Source: Hyphomonas chukchiensis
Lineage (GTDB): Bacteria; Pseudomonadota; Alphaproteobacteria; Caulobacterales; Hyphomonadaceae
Reading direction: 5' to 3'
DNA: 64,000 nucleotides
Assembly: GCF_000682695.1 (NCBI RefSeq)
Contig: NZ_AWFG01000085.1
Span: 62,001 to 126,000 of the forward strand
The notes under the pieces were generated by a model. The model searched no databases. It had not been told where the DNA came from and saw only the letters and a program-made list of their open reading frames with translations. The first letter of the stretch is position 1. Every line of letters begins with the position of its first letter. Below are positions 44,922 to 54,081 of this stretch, in pieces. A program made the translations under genes and the position numbers.

Positions 44922-46565
44922 TCAGACCGCGTCTTCTTCCAGCAGATCCGGTTGGATGTTTTTCATCTCCTTCCACTCATCGCGCATGCCGATATAGAGA
45001 CTAAGACAGCATGCAAGCAGGATGACGGTGAAAGGTAGCGCTGCCGTTATCGTGCCCGCCTGAAGGGATCTCAGGACATCTGTACCGCCGCCATATAGCA
45101 GGGCGGATGCCGTCACCCCTAGCATGCATGCCCAGAATACACGCTGGGCAACGGGCGCATCCGTCTTGCCGCCGCTTGTGATCGTGTCGACGACCAGTGC
45201 GCCGGAATCTGCCGAAGTTACTATAAAGACTATCAGCAGGAGAATGGCGACGCCTGATGTCACTTCCGGAAAGGGCATGTCATGCAGCATTTCAAACAAT
45301 GTGATCGAAGCGCTTGTCATGTCGCCTGCCAGCTCACCGACGCCGGACTTGTGCTGGGCGATGGCCGTTTCGCCGAAAGCCGAGAACCAGATGACGCAGA
45401 TAGTGAAGGGCGCAAGCAGGACGACGGAAAAATATTCGCGCACAGTACGACCGCGGGAGATGCGCGCAATGAACATGCCCACGAATGGCGACCAGGATAT
45501 CCACCATGCCCAGTAGAAGATGGTCCAGTCATGGAACCAGACAATGTCTTCGCGTCCGACCCATGTGGTAAGGGAAGGTGTATCAAGAATATAGTCCAGG
45601 AAGTTGGTGCCGATACCGGTAAATATTACCACCGTGGGTCCAGCAATTATGACGAACATGAGCAGGGCGAATGCCACGCCCATGTTGATATTGCTGAGCA
45701 GTTTTACGCCGCCGTCCAGACCGCGAAGAACCGATAAAACAGCAAGTCCTGTCATGGCCAGGATGAGAAGGATCTGGATCAAACGGGTCGGCTCAAATCC
45801 AAACAGGTAGGAGAGACCGCTGGTCGCCTGCGTCGCGCCGATGCCGATCGTGGTCGCGAGCCCGAAGACTGTCGACACGACTGCGAAGAGGTCAATGATA
45901 TGGCCGGGCCATCCCCATATCCGCTCACCGAGTATGGGGTAAAAGGCTGATCTGATGCTCAGCGGTAGCCCTTTATTGTGCGCGAAGAAGCCGAGAGAGA
46001 GTCCGACGATGGCATAGATGGCCCAGGGCGCGATGCCCCAGTGAAAGATCGTTGCGCTAAAGGCGAGTCGCTCGGCCGCCGGCGTTCCGGCTTCGGCGCT
46101 CAGCGGCGTGCCGGCCCAATCCGTGTAATAGGCGAGTGGCTCGGCTGCGCCATAGAACATGAAGCCGATCCCGACGCCTGCAGCGAAAAGCATGGCGATC
46201 CATGAGTGGATTTTGAAATCGGGTACGGCTGAGGGGCCACCCAGACGAATGCGACCGAGCGGGCTGATGGCCAGTGAGAGCGAGAACAAAAGGACGATGA
46301 CCGGCGTGATGGCAAACAGCCAGTCAGCACTCTGCAAAGTCCACGTTTTAGCCCTCGCCATGGCCAGGCTCGACGCTTCAGGAAAGATAAGGGAGACCGC
46401 CGAAAACAGGATGACCAGTGCCGCGCTCGTGAAAAAAACGGGGTTATGAACATCCAAGCCCAGCACCTCGACATTGTCCTGACCAATCTCATAGTCAGTT
46501 TCGTACGGGTTGCTTGCAAGAAGATCGGCTTCGTCGTTGGGCGGTGCTGGGGGGATTGCGGTCAT
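44922..46565 (-). CDS. BCCT-family choline/glycine-betaine transporter
   Basis: A 547-residue inner-membrane secondary transporter with about 12 transmembrane helices. Family motifs are GVGIGFMFYGAAEPL (Gly-rich helix 3), WGIAPWAIYAIVGL, the substrate-binding aromatic box YWAWWISWSPFVGMFIARISRGRTVREY and FIVTSADSGALVVD. It takes up quaternary-ammonium osmolytes such as glycine betaine; the exact ligand is not certain. It faces the fragment of another BCCT gene and is divergent from the TonB receptor. Confidence 0.95.
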   Translation of the reverse strand: MTAIPPAPPNDEADLLASNPYETDYEIGQDNVEVLGLDVHNPVFFTSAALVILFSAVSLIFPEASSLAMARAKTWTLQSADWLFAITPVIVLLFSLSLAISPLGRIRLGGPSAVPDFKIHSWIAMLFAAGVGIGFMFYGAAEPLAYYTDWAGTPLSAEAGTPAAERLAFSATIFHWGIAPWAIYAIVGLSLGFFAHNKGLPLSIRSAFYPILGERIWGWPGHIIDLFAVVSTVFGLATTIGIGATQATSGLSYLFGFEPTRLIQILLILAMTGLAVLSVLRGLDGGVKLLSNINMGVAFALLMFVIIAGPTVVIFTGIGTNFLDYILDTPSLTTWVGREDIVWFHDWTIFYWAWWISWSPFVGMFIARISRGRTVREYFSVVLLAPFTICVIWFSAFGETAIAQHKSGVGELAGDMTSASITLFEMLHDMPFPEVTSGVAILLLIVFIVTSADSGALVVDTITSGGKTDAPVAQRVFWACMLGVTASALLYGGGTDVLRSLQAGTITAALPFTVILLACCLSLYIGMRDEWKEMKNIQPDLLEEDAV

Positions 46566-46825
46566 GCTCGCCTATTGCAGATTTCATCTTGATAATCAAA
46601 ATAATGATATAGCTCGGATATGTGACCCTGCGCGAAATTCTAGAAATATATCAATAAATGAGGACTCTGTGTCACACCATATAGGTTACTATAGAAAATA
46701 TCGGCCAATAACCTTTCTCTTATCGAAATAAAACGTTAGCCGGACCCTGACGAGCAACCGCGATTCGTTGAGCCGCGCCCAGAGTGCAAGCGCCGAGCGG
46801 TTGGAACCAACTTAAGGGGAAAAGC
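46566..46825. promoter_or_regulatory. AT-rich divergent promoter region, BCCT transporter and TonB receptor
   Basis: A 260-base stretch much richer in A and T than its surroundings. It holds the palindrome TTGATAATCAA (46589-46599), 24 bases upstream of the BCCT start, and TTCTAGAA (46638-46645). AAGGGGA precedes the receptor ATG. The first palindrome is Fur- or osmoregulator-like in style only; no consensus is matched well enough to name a regulator. Confidence 0.45.
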
Positions 46826-49411
46826 ATGAAGACACTTATGTATGGCGCATCGCTGGTAGCGATTGCGAGCCTTTCAACACCGATCGCTGTGGCGCAGGAC
46901 GGCGCTGCAGCCGCCAAACCCCAAACCAAAACGAGGCGCCTGAAGGCAGTTACAGTTACCGCAACGAAGCGGACCGAAAGCGCACAATCGATTCCTGTCA
47001 CGGTGACCGCGCTGGGGCAGACCGAGCTTGATGACCTTGGCGTCAAGAATTTCACTGATTATCTTGTACAATTGCCGGGCGTCACCGCTGGCGGATCAGG
47101 CCCGGGGCAAAGTACGATTTATATTCGAGGGATCGCCTCGACTACGCCAAACCTCACGACGGCAGGCGTGGCGGGGCTCGCGCCAAACGTCGCGCTCTAC
47201 CTAGATGAACAGCCGGTTTCGCAACCGGGTCGAAATCTTGATGTATATGCAGCCGACCTTGAGCGCGTCGAAGTCCTGTCAGGACCACAAGGTACACTGT
47301 TCGGCGCCAGTTCTCAGGCAGGCACAGTTCGCCTCATTACCAACAAACCGAAACTTGGACGCTTCGAAGCCAAGGTAAAGGCATCGACGTCGTTCACTGA
47401 TGGCGGAGAGATGAGCAATAGTGTTGAGGCCGTCATCAACTTGCCGGTCACTGACAAGTTCGCCCTCCGAGGCGTTGTCTATACCGATAATCAGGGCGGC
47501 TATATCGACAATGTCGGCGGAACGCTCGACATCACCGATTCAGCGCGTTTCCGCCCTGCCGGCACAGTACGCGCGAACGGCACGGTTGTTCAGCCCAACC
47601 GCGCGGGCTTCCAGGCAGGAGCAGATCTGTCTGGAGTTAACATCATATCCGCCAACAATGCCTCAATTGCGGAGAACGATATCAACGACACAAGTTATCA
47701 GGGCTTCCGCCTCAGCGGCTTGTATGAGTTCGATGCTGACTGGCGCCTCAGCGTGTCACATTCCCAGCAGAGCCTGGATTCTGATGGCGTATTCTTCGCG
47801 GACCCCGAGCTCGACGATTACGATATTGTGCGGTTTACAGATGATACAATCGAGGACAGCTATCACAATACAGCCTGGACACTGGAGGGCAGGATCGGCG
47901 CGCTTGAAGCACTGTACACTGGGGCCTATACAGAGCGAACAACGGACCAGACTGTCGACTATTCCGACTATCTCTTCGTCGCACAATATCTGCCCTATTA
48001 TATCTGTGATTATAACGTGAGCTATCCCGCGGGTGGCGCTGCGCCTGCAGGCAATTGCTATGCGCCGAACCTGTTTGTGAAATCGAGCACTGAAACAGAA
48101 ATCCAGACGCACGAGCTGCGCTTCAACACGCCTGAAGAGTATCGTATCCGGGCCACGTTCGGCGGATTCTATAGCGACCTGGAGTTGCGTGAGCTTAACG
48201 ACTTCACCTATCCTGGCTCGACAAGCGTCGCCTATTCGGATGGGTCGATCGGCTTCGCACCGAACTATCCACTGACCAATACGGATGTGACTGGCGCGAT
48301 CGGCAATGCCTCACCTGGTTATTACAGCCAGCCGGGCCCTTTCCCGGCCGGTGTGATATTCCGAAATGATGTTAAACGGACCGATAAGCAATTAGGGATT
48401 TTCGGCGAAGCGACATTCGACATCACCGATCAATTCGCCCTGACGCTGGGCGCCCGCTGGTACGATATTGAAGTTGACCTCGAGGGCAGTGCGAACTCAT
48501 CGTTCTATAACTTGTACCAAGACTCCGACCTTCAGCTGGCGGGTACGAACATCTCGGCCCAGTTCGCGCCAAACAACGCCGTGGGCGCGCCTGACAAAGC
48601 GGCCACTGACGGATTTATCTACAAGGTTACTGGAAACTGGACGCCAACCGATGACCTCCTGTTCTTTGCGACCTATTCGGAAGGATTCCGACCGGGGCTG
48701 TTAAACCGTCCCGGCGGTGCATCTGGCCCGAATGGCTTCTCGGTTCCGTACGCTCTCGATACAGATGAAGTGAAGAACTACGAAATCGGCTGGAAAACCG
48801 AATTGTTCGACAATTCGCTTCGGCTGAACGGCTCAGCCTTCTTCGTGAAGATTGATAACTTGCAGACAACGATCTTCGATCCATCCATCGTCAACCTGTT
48901 CTTCTCCGACAACGCGGCAAACGCGGAAATCAAGGGCCTCGAAGGCGAGTTCACGTGGGCTCCGGCATCTGTCGACGGTTTGACACTGGCTGGTGCGTTC
49001 TCGCTACTGGACTCTGAAGTTACTGAAGTCCTGACGCCAACCAATGACGTTGTGCTGGGGTCTGAGCTGGCCTTTGCGCCAGCCTATCAGGGCAATATTC
49101 GGGCTCGCTATGAGTGGGATCTCGAGCGGCGGATCGCCGGATCATCCCTGCGCGCCCACTTCATGCCCCAGATTGTTTTCTCCGATAGCGCTGTCAGCGA
49201 TATCATTGAGATCAACAAGGCCGAGATCGATGGCTGGGTGACACTCGGCGCGACGCTCGGCGTGACAGCTGACAAATGGACGGCGGAACTGTTCGGAAGC
49301 AACCTTACAAACGAGTATGCCGAACTATCCAACAATTTCGTTTTCGACCGGGAACGCGTCACGCCAATGCGCCCGCGCACTGTGGGTGTACGGGTCTCGT
49401 TCTCTTACTAG
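46826..49411 (+). CDS. TonB-dependent outer-membrane receptor
   Basis: An 861-residue receptor for energy-dependent uptake across the outer membrane. The signal peptide (MKTLMYGASLVAIASLSTPIAVAQ) is followed by a TonB box-like KAVTVTATKRTE, the plug domain (QSIPVTVTALGQTELDDLGVK; STIYIRGIAS; VEVLSGPQGTLFGASSQAG) and a beta-barrel ending in aromatic Tyr (VRVSFSY). Such receptors in this group often take up siderophores, sugars or peptides; the ligand is unknown. A terminator follows and then a TPR-sulfotransferase gene. Confidence 0.95.
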   Translation: MKTLMYGASLVAIASLSTPIAVAQDGAAAAKPQTKTRRLKAVTVTATKRTESAQSIPVTVTALGQTELDDLGVKNFTDYLVQLPGVTAGGSGPGQSTIYIRGIASTTPNLTTAGVAGLAPNVALYLDEQPVSQPGRNLDVYAADLERVEVLSGPQGTLFGASSQAGTVRLITNKPKLGRFEAKVKASTSFTDGGEMSNSVEAVINLPVTDKFALRGVVYTDNQGGYIDNVGGTLDITDSARFRPAGTVRANGTVVQPNRAGFQAGADLSGVNIISANNASIAENDINDTSYQGFRLSGLYEFDADWRLSVSHSQQSLDSDGVFFADPELDDYDIVRFTDDTIEDSYHNTAWTLEGRIGALEALYTGAYTERTTDQTVDYSDYLFVAQYLPYYICDYNVSYPAGGAAPAGNCYAPNLFVKSSTETEIQTHELRFNTPEEYRIRATFGGFYSDLELRELNDFTYPGSTSVAYSDGSIGFAPNYPLTNTDVTGAIGNASPGYYSQPGPFPAGVIFRNDVKRTDKQLGIFGEATFDITDQFALTLGARWYDIEVDLEGSANSSFYNLYQDSDLQLAGTNISAQFAPNNAVGAPDKAATDGFIYKVTGNWTPTDDLLFFATYSEGFRPGLLNRPGGASGPNGFSVPYALDTDEVKNYEIGWKTELFDNSLRLNGSAFFVKIDNLQTTIFDPSIVNLFFSDNAANAEIKGLEGEFTWAPASVDGLTLAGAFSLLDSEVTEVLTPTNDVVLGSELAFAPAYQGNIRARYEWDLERRIAGSSLRAHFMPQIVFSDSAVSDIIEINKAEIDGWVTLGATLGVTADKWTAELFGSNLTNEYAELSNNFVFDRERVTPMRPRTVGVRVSFSY

Positions 49412-49436
49412 AACGTGACACCAAACCATTGATATT

Positions 49437-49469
49437 GCAGCGCCCTGGCAGGATCAGGGCGCTGCATTT
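49437..49469 (+). terminator. Probable terminator after the TonB receptor
   Basis: A perfect 11-base stem, GCAGCGCCCTG (49437-49447) and CAGGGCGCTGC (49455-49465), with a 7-base loop, followed by ATTTCGTT. It lies 26 bases after the receptor stop and 28 before the sulfotransferase start, so it may reduce read-through between the two genes. Confidence 0.75.
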
Positions 49470-49496
49470 CGTTCAGACGAGGGTATAACGGCTCAC

Positions 49497-51488
49497 ATGA
49501 CATATACCGAACGTTCCGACACGACGCCGAAAGATGCGCAAAAAGCCATGCAGGCGGGGGATTTTGCGAGCGCCGCAGCTATGGCGCAGGCTATCCTTGA
49601 ACACCAGCCAAATGACCAGGATGCACTTTACATCGCAGCTGTCTGCGCCCGGTACGAGGGCCGCCATGGTGATGCGGCGGATCGACTGGCAGAGCTGAAG
49701 GCGGCCGCTCCAGACTTCGGCCGTGCCTTCCAGGAAGAGGGGCACCTGAAACGTAAGCTTGGTGACACGCCTGGCGCCCTCCGTGCCTATGAACTGGCGA
49801 CCCGCTTTAACCCGGCTCTTTCAGCTAGTTGGACCGCTCAGGCGGACCTGCACACCGGATTCGGAAATAAAGAAGCGGCCGCCAATGCGCGCGATCAGGC
49901 CGAACGATTGAAAGCGCTGCCGCGTGAACTGTTGGCGGTCACAAACTACGTGCATGAGGGGCGGATTTTTCGTGCCGAAGAAATTGCCCGCGCCTTTTTG
50001 CAGCGTAATCCGACACACGTCGAAGGCATGCGTCTGCTTGCCGATATCGGCACGCGGCTTGGTGTGGATGAAGATGCTGATTTCCTGCTGGAAAGCGCCA
50101 TCGAACTCGAGCCAGACAATATCCAGCTCCGGCTTGATTTCATCAAGGTACTGAGGAAACGGCAGAAGTTCAGTGAGGCTCTGAATCAAGCACGGACCTT
50201 GATTGAGCGCGAACCTGACAACCCCCTGTTTCAATCCTATTTTGCGATTGAGAGTATGCAGGCTGGCGATTTTGACGTTGCCCTTGCATACTTTGACAAA
50301 GTCCTTGAAACGCTGCCGGACGACCCGGCGACGCTTGTTTCACGGGGACATGCCCTGAAAACATATGGCCGAAGCGATGAGGCTGTCTTGTCCTATCAGG
50401 CGGCAACGCGCTCTGCGCCGGGACAGGGAGATGCCTGGTACGGGCTAGCCAATCTCAAGACCTACCGATTTACTGATCAGGAACTTTCTGCACTGAAGAC
50501 GCAATCAGTCGACCCCGATCTCGATCGCATGGCCCGCATTCATGTCGCCTTCGCGCTGGGCAAGGCGTACGAGGACCGCGGCGCATATGATGAGGCATTT
50601 GAGGCATACGCGCTCGGAAACCGGCTGAAGCACCAGACCGTGCGCTATTCGACAGACCAGATGCATGCTGAGTTCGATGCACAGAAGTCAGTATGCACGC
50701 CTGAGCTTTTTGCGGCGCAGGCCGGGAAGGGCTTTGTGGCGCCTGATCCGATTTTTATCGTTGGGCTGCCGCGCGCTGGCTCAACGTTGATAGAGCAGAT
50801 CCTCGCGTCGCATCCTGATGTGGACGGTACGCTGGAACTGCCCAATATCCTTTCCATGGCCCACAAGCTGCGTGGCCGCAAACAGCTGACGGATCGGGAG
50901 CGCTACCCGCGCATCCTTTCCGAGATGTCGGCTGAGCAGCTCGCTTCACTGGGAAAGGACTATATCGAAAGCACTCGTATTCACCGGGAAGGGGCGCCAT
51001 TTTTTACAGACAAGATGCCGAACAACTTCAGGCATATCGGCCTGATACATCTCATCCTGCCCAAGGCCAAAATCATTGATGCGCGGCGTAATCCGATGGA
51101 CTGCTGCTGGTCGGGCTTCAAGCAATTGTTCGCTGAGGGCCAGGAATTCACTTACAGCCTCGACGATATTGGCAACTACTATCGCGGCTATGTCGATTTA
51201 ATGGACCATTGGAACTCTGTCCTGCCCAACGGACGTATTCTCAAGGTCCAGCATGAGGACGTGCTAGATGATCTCGAGGGCCAAGTCCGGCGGCTGCTCG
51301 ATTATTGCGGTTTGCCATTTGATGCGCGCTGTGTGGACTTCCACAATACCGAACGCGCCGTGCGCACGGCGAGCTCAGAACAGGTGCGCCAGCCAATCAA
51401 CAAGGCCGGGCTTGAACAATGGCGCCCATATGAGGCACACATGGGCCCTCTGAAAGCTGCGCTAGGGCCCGACCTTACGCCTGAATAA
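49497..51488 (+). CDS. TPR-repeat sulfotransferase family protein
   Basis: A 663-residue fusion of an N-terminal tetratricopeptide-repeat array (about residues 1-380; AMQAGDFASAAAMAQAILEHQPNDQDALYIAAVCARYEGR-like units) and a C-terminal PAPS-dependent sulfotransferase domain. The 5'-phosphosulfate loop is LPRAGSTLIEQIL near residue 424, and the 3'-phosphate region is ARRNPMDCCWSGFKQLF. Such fusions commonly follow TonB receptors in Hyphomonadaceae and sphingomonads and are thought to modify an exported or envelope molecule; the acceptor is unknown. Confidence 0.92.
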   Translation: MTYTERSDTTPKDAQKAMQAGDFASAAAMAQAILEHQPNDQDALYIAAVCARYEGRHGDAADRLAELKAAAPDFGRAFQEEGHLKRKLGDTPGALRAYELATRFNPALSASWTAQADLHTGFGNKEAAANARDQAERLKALPRELLAVTNYVHEGRIFRAEEIARAFLQRNPTHVEGMRLLADIGTRLGVDEDADFLLESAIELEPDNIQLRLDFIKVLRKRQKFSEALNQARTLIEREPDNPLFQSYFAIESMQAGDFDVALAYFDKVLETLPDDPATLVSRGHALKTYGRSDEAVLSYQAATRSAPGQGDAWYGLANLKTYRFTDQELSALKTQSVDPDLDRMARIHVAFALGKAYEDRGAYDEAFEAYALGNRLKHQTVRYSTDQMHAEFDAQKSVCTPELFAAQAGKGFVAPDPIFIVGLPRAGSTLIEQILASHPDVDGTLELPNILSMAHKLRGRKQLTDRERYPRILSEMSAEQLASLGKDYIESTRIHREGAPFFTDKMPNNFRHIGLIHLILPKAKIIDARRNPMDCCWSGFKQLFAEGQEFTYSLDDIGNYYRGYVDLMDHWNSVLPNGRILKVQHEDVLDDLEGQVRRLLDYCGLPFDARCVDFHNTERAVRTASSEQVRQPINKAGLEQWRPYEAHMGPLKAALGPDLTPE

Positions 51489-51499
51489 GGTCAACGACA

Positions 51500-51982
51500 T
51501 TGAGCCTACGTTCTGAAGATGCCCTGATAGCGCTGCGCAAGATTCAGCGGGTAACGGAGATGGCTTCCAAGCGGCTCGCGATGACGGCCGGGATTACGCC
51601 ATCACAATTGAGCGTTTTGCGTTTATTGTCGGAAGCTGGCGAGGTTTCTGCGGGAAGGCTTGCTGAAGCAACCCAACTGAAACATGCCACAATCACGAGC
51701 CTCGTGGACAAGCTAGAAGCGCGCGGATTCATCTCTCGCAGGCGTTGCGATGAAGATCGGCGCCGCGTCTGGCTAAGGCTTCTGCCGGAAGGCCAAACAG
51801 CGCTTCAGACATCGCCCGATCCGCTGCACGAAACGTTTACGCGCAACTTCAATCAGCTTCCAGACTGGCATCAATCAATGCTGATTTCTGCATTGGAAAC
51901 CGTAACGTCGCTAGTGAATGCAGAGAACATGGATGCTGCGCCAGTCCTGGACATTGGTGATCTCGACCAAACTCCTGACTGA
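51500..51982 (+). CDS. MarR-family transcriptional regulator
   Basis: A 160-residue winged-helix regulator (GITPSQLSVLRLLSEAGEVSAGRLAEATQLKHATITSLVDKLEARGFISRRRCDEDRRRVWLRL is the DNA-binding core). It starts at TTG 51500 with AAGG upstream, 11 bases after the sulfotransferase stop, so it may be co-transcribed with it. The ligand and targets are unknown; it could regulate the neighbouring receptor or transporter. It is the last chromosomal gene before the integrase. Confidence 0.9.
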   Translation: MSLRSEDALIALRKIQRVTEMASKRLAMTAGITPSQLSVLRLLSEAGEVSAGRLAEATQLKHATITSLVDKLEARGFISRRRCDEDRRRVWLRLLPEGQTALQTSPDPLHETFTRNFNQLPDWHQSMLISALETVTSLVNAENMDAAPVLDIGDLDQTPD

Positions 51983-52273
51983 ATTTGAGCAGTCTGCTGT
52001 TGGGCCGAACCTGTCGTTCATTTGCACGATTACTAAATGCCATTGATGGCGGAGGAGGAGGCCGTCATATAGGAACCTCATCCCATTCCTTGTTGTTCCA
52101 TTATTAGACAATAAGCCAATAAATAACAATGCAGTAAAGGCCGTAGTGGGGAACTTTTGATGCAGCTTGTTTCATTTGATTTCATCCCGAACCAGCGTCA
52201 CGAGTGCACTAGAAAATGCACTAGCAAAGCACTAGCGTGCCTAAACAGTTGCGACAAAATTACGAGAGTGGTG
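51983..52273. other. Boundary region between the MarR gene and the integrase
   Basis: This 291-base gap probably contains the left attachment site of the element, since the integrase of this family lies at one end. I saw no tRNA 3' end and cannot name the core without the other junction. The region is AT-rich around 52080-52140 (promoter of the integrase) and ends with three GCACTAG repeats. Confidence 0.5.
52206..52235 (+). repeat. Three direct GCACTAG repeats upstream of the integrase
   Basis: GCACTAG occurs at 52206-52212, 52218-52224 and 52229-52235, at intervals of 12 and 11 bases, close to one helical turn. Such phased repeats beside a tyrosine integrase gene suggest arm-type binding sites for the integrase or its excisionase. 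They lie 39 bases before the integrase ATG I prefer (52274). Confidence 0.55.
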
Positions 52274-53506
52274 ATGGCACAGGGGATAAATAAACTGAGT
52301 GACAGAGCGATCAATGCCAAAAAAGCGGCGGGTCGTTACGCTGATGGAGGTGGTCTTTATCTTCAGGTTCAACCCGGTGGGTCTCGAACCTTTATCTTCA
52401 TGAAGACGTATGGCGGCAAACGCCAGGTCCTCGGATTGGGAGCGTATCCCGCAGTAACGCTCGCGGCCGCAAGAACAAAGGCATTTGAACTTCGAAAACA
52501 GTTCGTAGAGGGCGAATTGGCCGAACTGGTGACAGCTGAAACCTCGCTCAGCGAGGCTCATCACCAGCTACAGATGAGGCGACGCGAAGAAAAACGCCTG
52601 GCCGCACAAAAGGAGGAGGCTCGCGTTACGTTTTCCGAATTTTCGAAAGATTGGATGGATAAGAACCTGGTCAGCCTTTCCAATCCAAAGGCAAGACAGC
52701 AATGGTACAATACGCTTCGCGACTATGCGAAGCCGATTGCCGGTCTGCCTGTAGACGAGATCAAGACGGAACATGTGCTCAACTGTCTGAAGCCGATCTG
52801 GCAAACGAAACCGGAAACAGCCCGCCGTGTGCAACAAAGGATCGAACGCGTGCTTGCCGCCGCTGAGGTTCTTGGCCTCAGAGACGGCAAAAACCCAGCA
52901 CAATGGAAGCGTAATCTCGATCTGCTCTTGCCTAATATGCGCTCGCTTCGACAGCACCATCCGGCAATGCCCTATTCAAAATTACCGGATTACTTCGCGG
53001 AACTGTCGGGCAGATACAGCTGCGCATCCCAGTGCCTGCGATTTATTATCCTGACGGCTGTCAGATCATCTGAAGGCAGGGGTGCACTCTGGTCGGAAAT
53101 CGACTTTGAAAAGTCTGTCTGGACCATACCCCCAGAGCGGATGAAGGCCCGCAAGGAACAGCGCATCCCCCTGAGCTCTGCGTGTCTGGCGCTTTTGGTC
53201 GAGCGCCGCTCGCTGGATACCTCTGGTTTCGTTTTCAAATCGCCGACAATTGCGAGTCACGTGTCAGAAGCTGCCTTGCGAAATCTTATGAGCGGTACTG
53301 GCGCCAATGATTATACAATCCATGGCTTCCGAAGCACATTTCGTGACTGGGCGGGCAACGCGACATCCTTCCCGAGAGAGCTCGCAGAGGAAGCACTTGC
53401 GCACCAGCTCGGGTCTGTCGAAGCGGCCTATCGACGTGATCTTGCCACCGAACGACGTCGAGAGCTCATGGAATCCTGGTCACAATACGCCACGTCGGCG
53501 AAGTAG
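52274..53506 (+). CDS. Tyrosine-type site-specific integrase (DUF4102 family)
   Basis: A 410-residue phage/ICE integrase: N-terminal arm-binding DUF4102 domain (INAKKAAGRYADGGGLYLQVQPGG, LGLGAYPAVTLAAAR), a core-binding helical domain (about 115-220) and a catalytic domain with Arg264, His350-x-x-Arg353 (HGFRSTFRDWAG), His377 and Tyr386 (EAAYRRD), all intact. It should integrate and excise the element. ATG 52274 gives the normal N-terminus; an earlier in-frame ATG at 52160 has a better ribosome site but adds unconserved residues. It converges with the trb genes. Confidence 0.94.
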   Translation: MAQGINKLSDRAINAKKAAGRYADGGGLYLQVQPGGSRTFIFMKTYGGKRQVLGLGAYPAVTLAAARTKAFELRKQFVEGELAELVTAETSLSEAHHQLQMRRREEKRLAAQKEEARVTFSEFSKDWMDKNLVSLSNPKARQQWYNTLRDYAKPIAGLPVDEIKTEHVLNCLKPIWQTKPETARRVQQRIERVLAAAEVLGLRDGKNPAQWKRNLDLLLPNMRSLRQHHPAMPYSKLPDYFAELSGRYSCASQCLRFIILTAVRSSEGRGALWSEIDFEKSVWTIPPERMKARKEQRIPLSSACLALLVERRSLDTSGFVFKSPTIASHVSEAALRNLMSGTGANDYTIHGFRSTFRDWAGNATSFPRELAEEALAHQLGSVEAAYRRDLATERRRELMESWSQYATSAK

Positions 53507-53622
53507 CCTAGTGTCGGCAGCGGGCCCCCCAGATCCAAAATCTTAGGTGCAAGTCGACTGTCCAGGTCAAAGACATACGGGTTGTTTTTGGCGCTGACTG
53601 TGTCGGTCACCAAAATTTTGAT
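53507..53622. other. Gap between integrase and AlpA-like gene
   Basis: A 116-base region between converging genes. It contains the perfect palindrome CAAAATTTTG (53611-53620) next to the AlpA-like stop, followed by a T-containing stretch that could help end transcription of the integrase. Nothing else recognisable. Confidence 0.35.
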
Positions 53623-53817
53623 TCATTTGTCGGAATAGGTTTGGCGCGGTGCCCCCTCTATCCAGTCCTGCACTTCCTGCTCCCGCCACCGGACAGCGTC
53701 GCCGGGCAGCTTCACAGGTGCTGGAAAGACTTTTGCGCGCACCTTTCTCCAAAGGGTGGTCCTGCTCCTGTAGCCGGTCAGGTCGAGAACCTGCTTTGCT
53801 GTTATCAATCTGGCCAT
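53623..53817 (-). CDS. AlpA-family helix-turn-helix regulator
   Basis: A 64-residue DNA-binding protein: MARLITAKQVLDLTGYRSRTTLWRKV is the MerR/AlpA-type helix-turn-helix, then FPAPVKLPGDAVRWREQEVQDWIEG completes the family pattern. Members control excision or integrase expression in phage-like and conjugative elements. GAGGA lies directly before the ATG. It lies between the trb operon and the integrase, an expected position for such a control gene. Confidence 0.9.
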   Translation of the reverse strand: MARLITAKQVLDLTGYRSRTTLWRKVRAKVFPAPVKLPGDAVRWREQEVQDWIEGAPRQTYSDK

Positions 53818-53853
53818 TCCTCACACTCCACTTGTTGAATTGCTACTGTCGGA

Positions 53854-54081
53854 TCAAGCGCCCCTTCGCGCGCGTGCCTTCCGAAACCCACTGTCTCCCG
53901 CGATAAACGCCTCGAGCATTAGCGGCACGAGCATCGTGACAGATGCCTCAGTCCCGTACGCGGCTGCATGCACCTGCGCATACGCTTCCAGGTCCGCTGC
54001 CAGCGCCGGCTCTACGCTGATCGACAGTTTCTGCGGCGTTCGGTCCGGCAACGGCCCGATCTTCAAATTCACTTCACTCAT
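53854..54081 (-). CDS. DUF2274 domain-containing protein
   Basis: A 75-residue member of DUF2274, a small family found at the end of trb conjugation operons after trbI. It is mostly helical with QKLSISVEPALAADLEAYAQVHAAAYG, resembling a ribbon-helix-helix DNA-binding protein. The ATG overlaps the trbI stop by 4 bases, so it is translated with the mating-pore genes. Role unknown, perhaps autoregulation of the operon. Confidence 0.9.
   Translation of the reverse strand: MSEVNLKIGPLPDRTPQKLSISVEPALAADLEAYAQVHAAAYGTEASVTMLVPLMLEAFIAGDSGFRKARARRGA

Noticed and set aside
51983-52273. A tRNA or tmRNA 3' end as the integrase target
   Set aside because: No T-arm pattern or CCA-end pairing was found; the attachment core cannot be named without the other junction.
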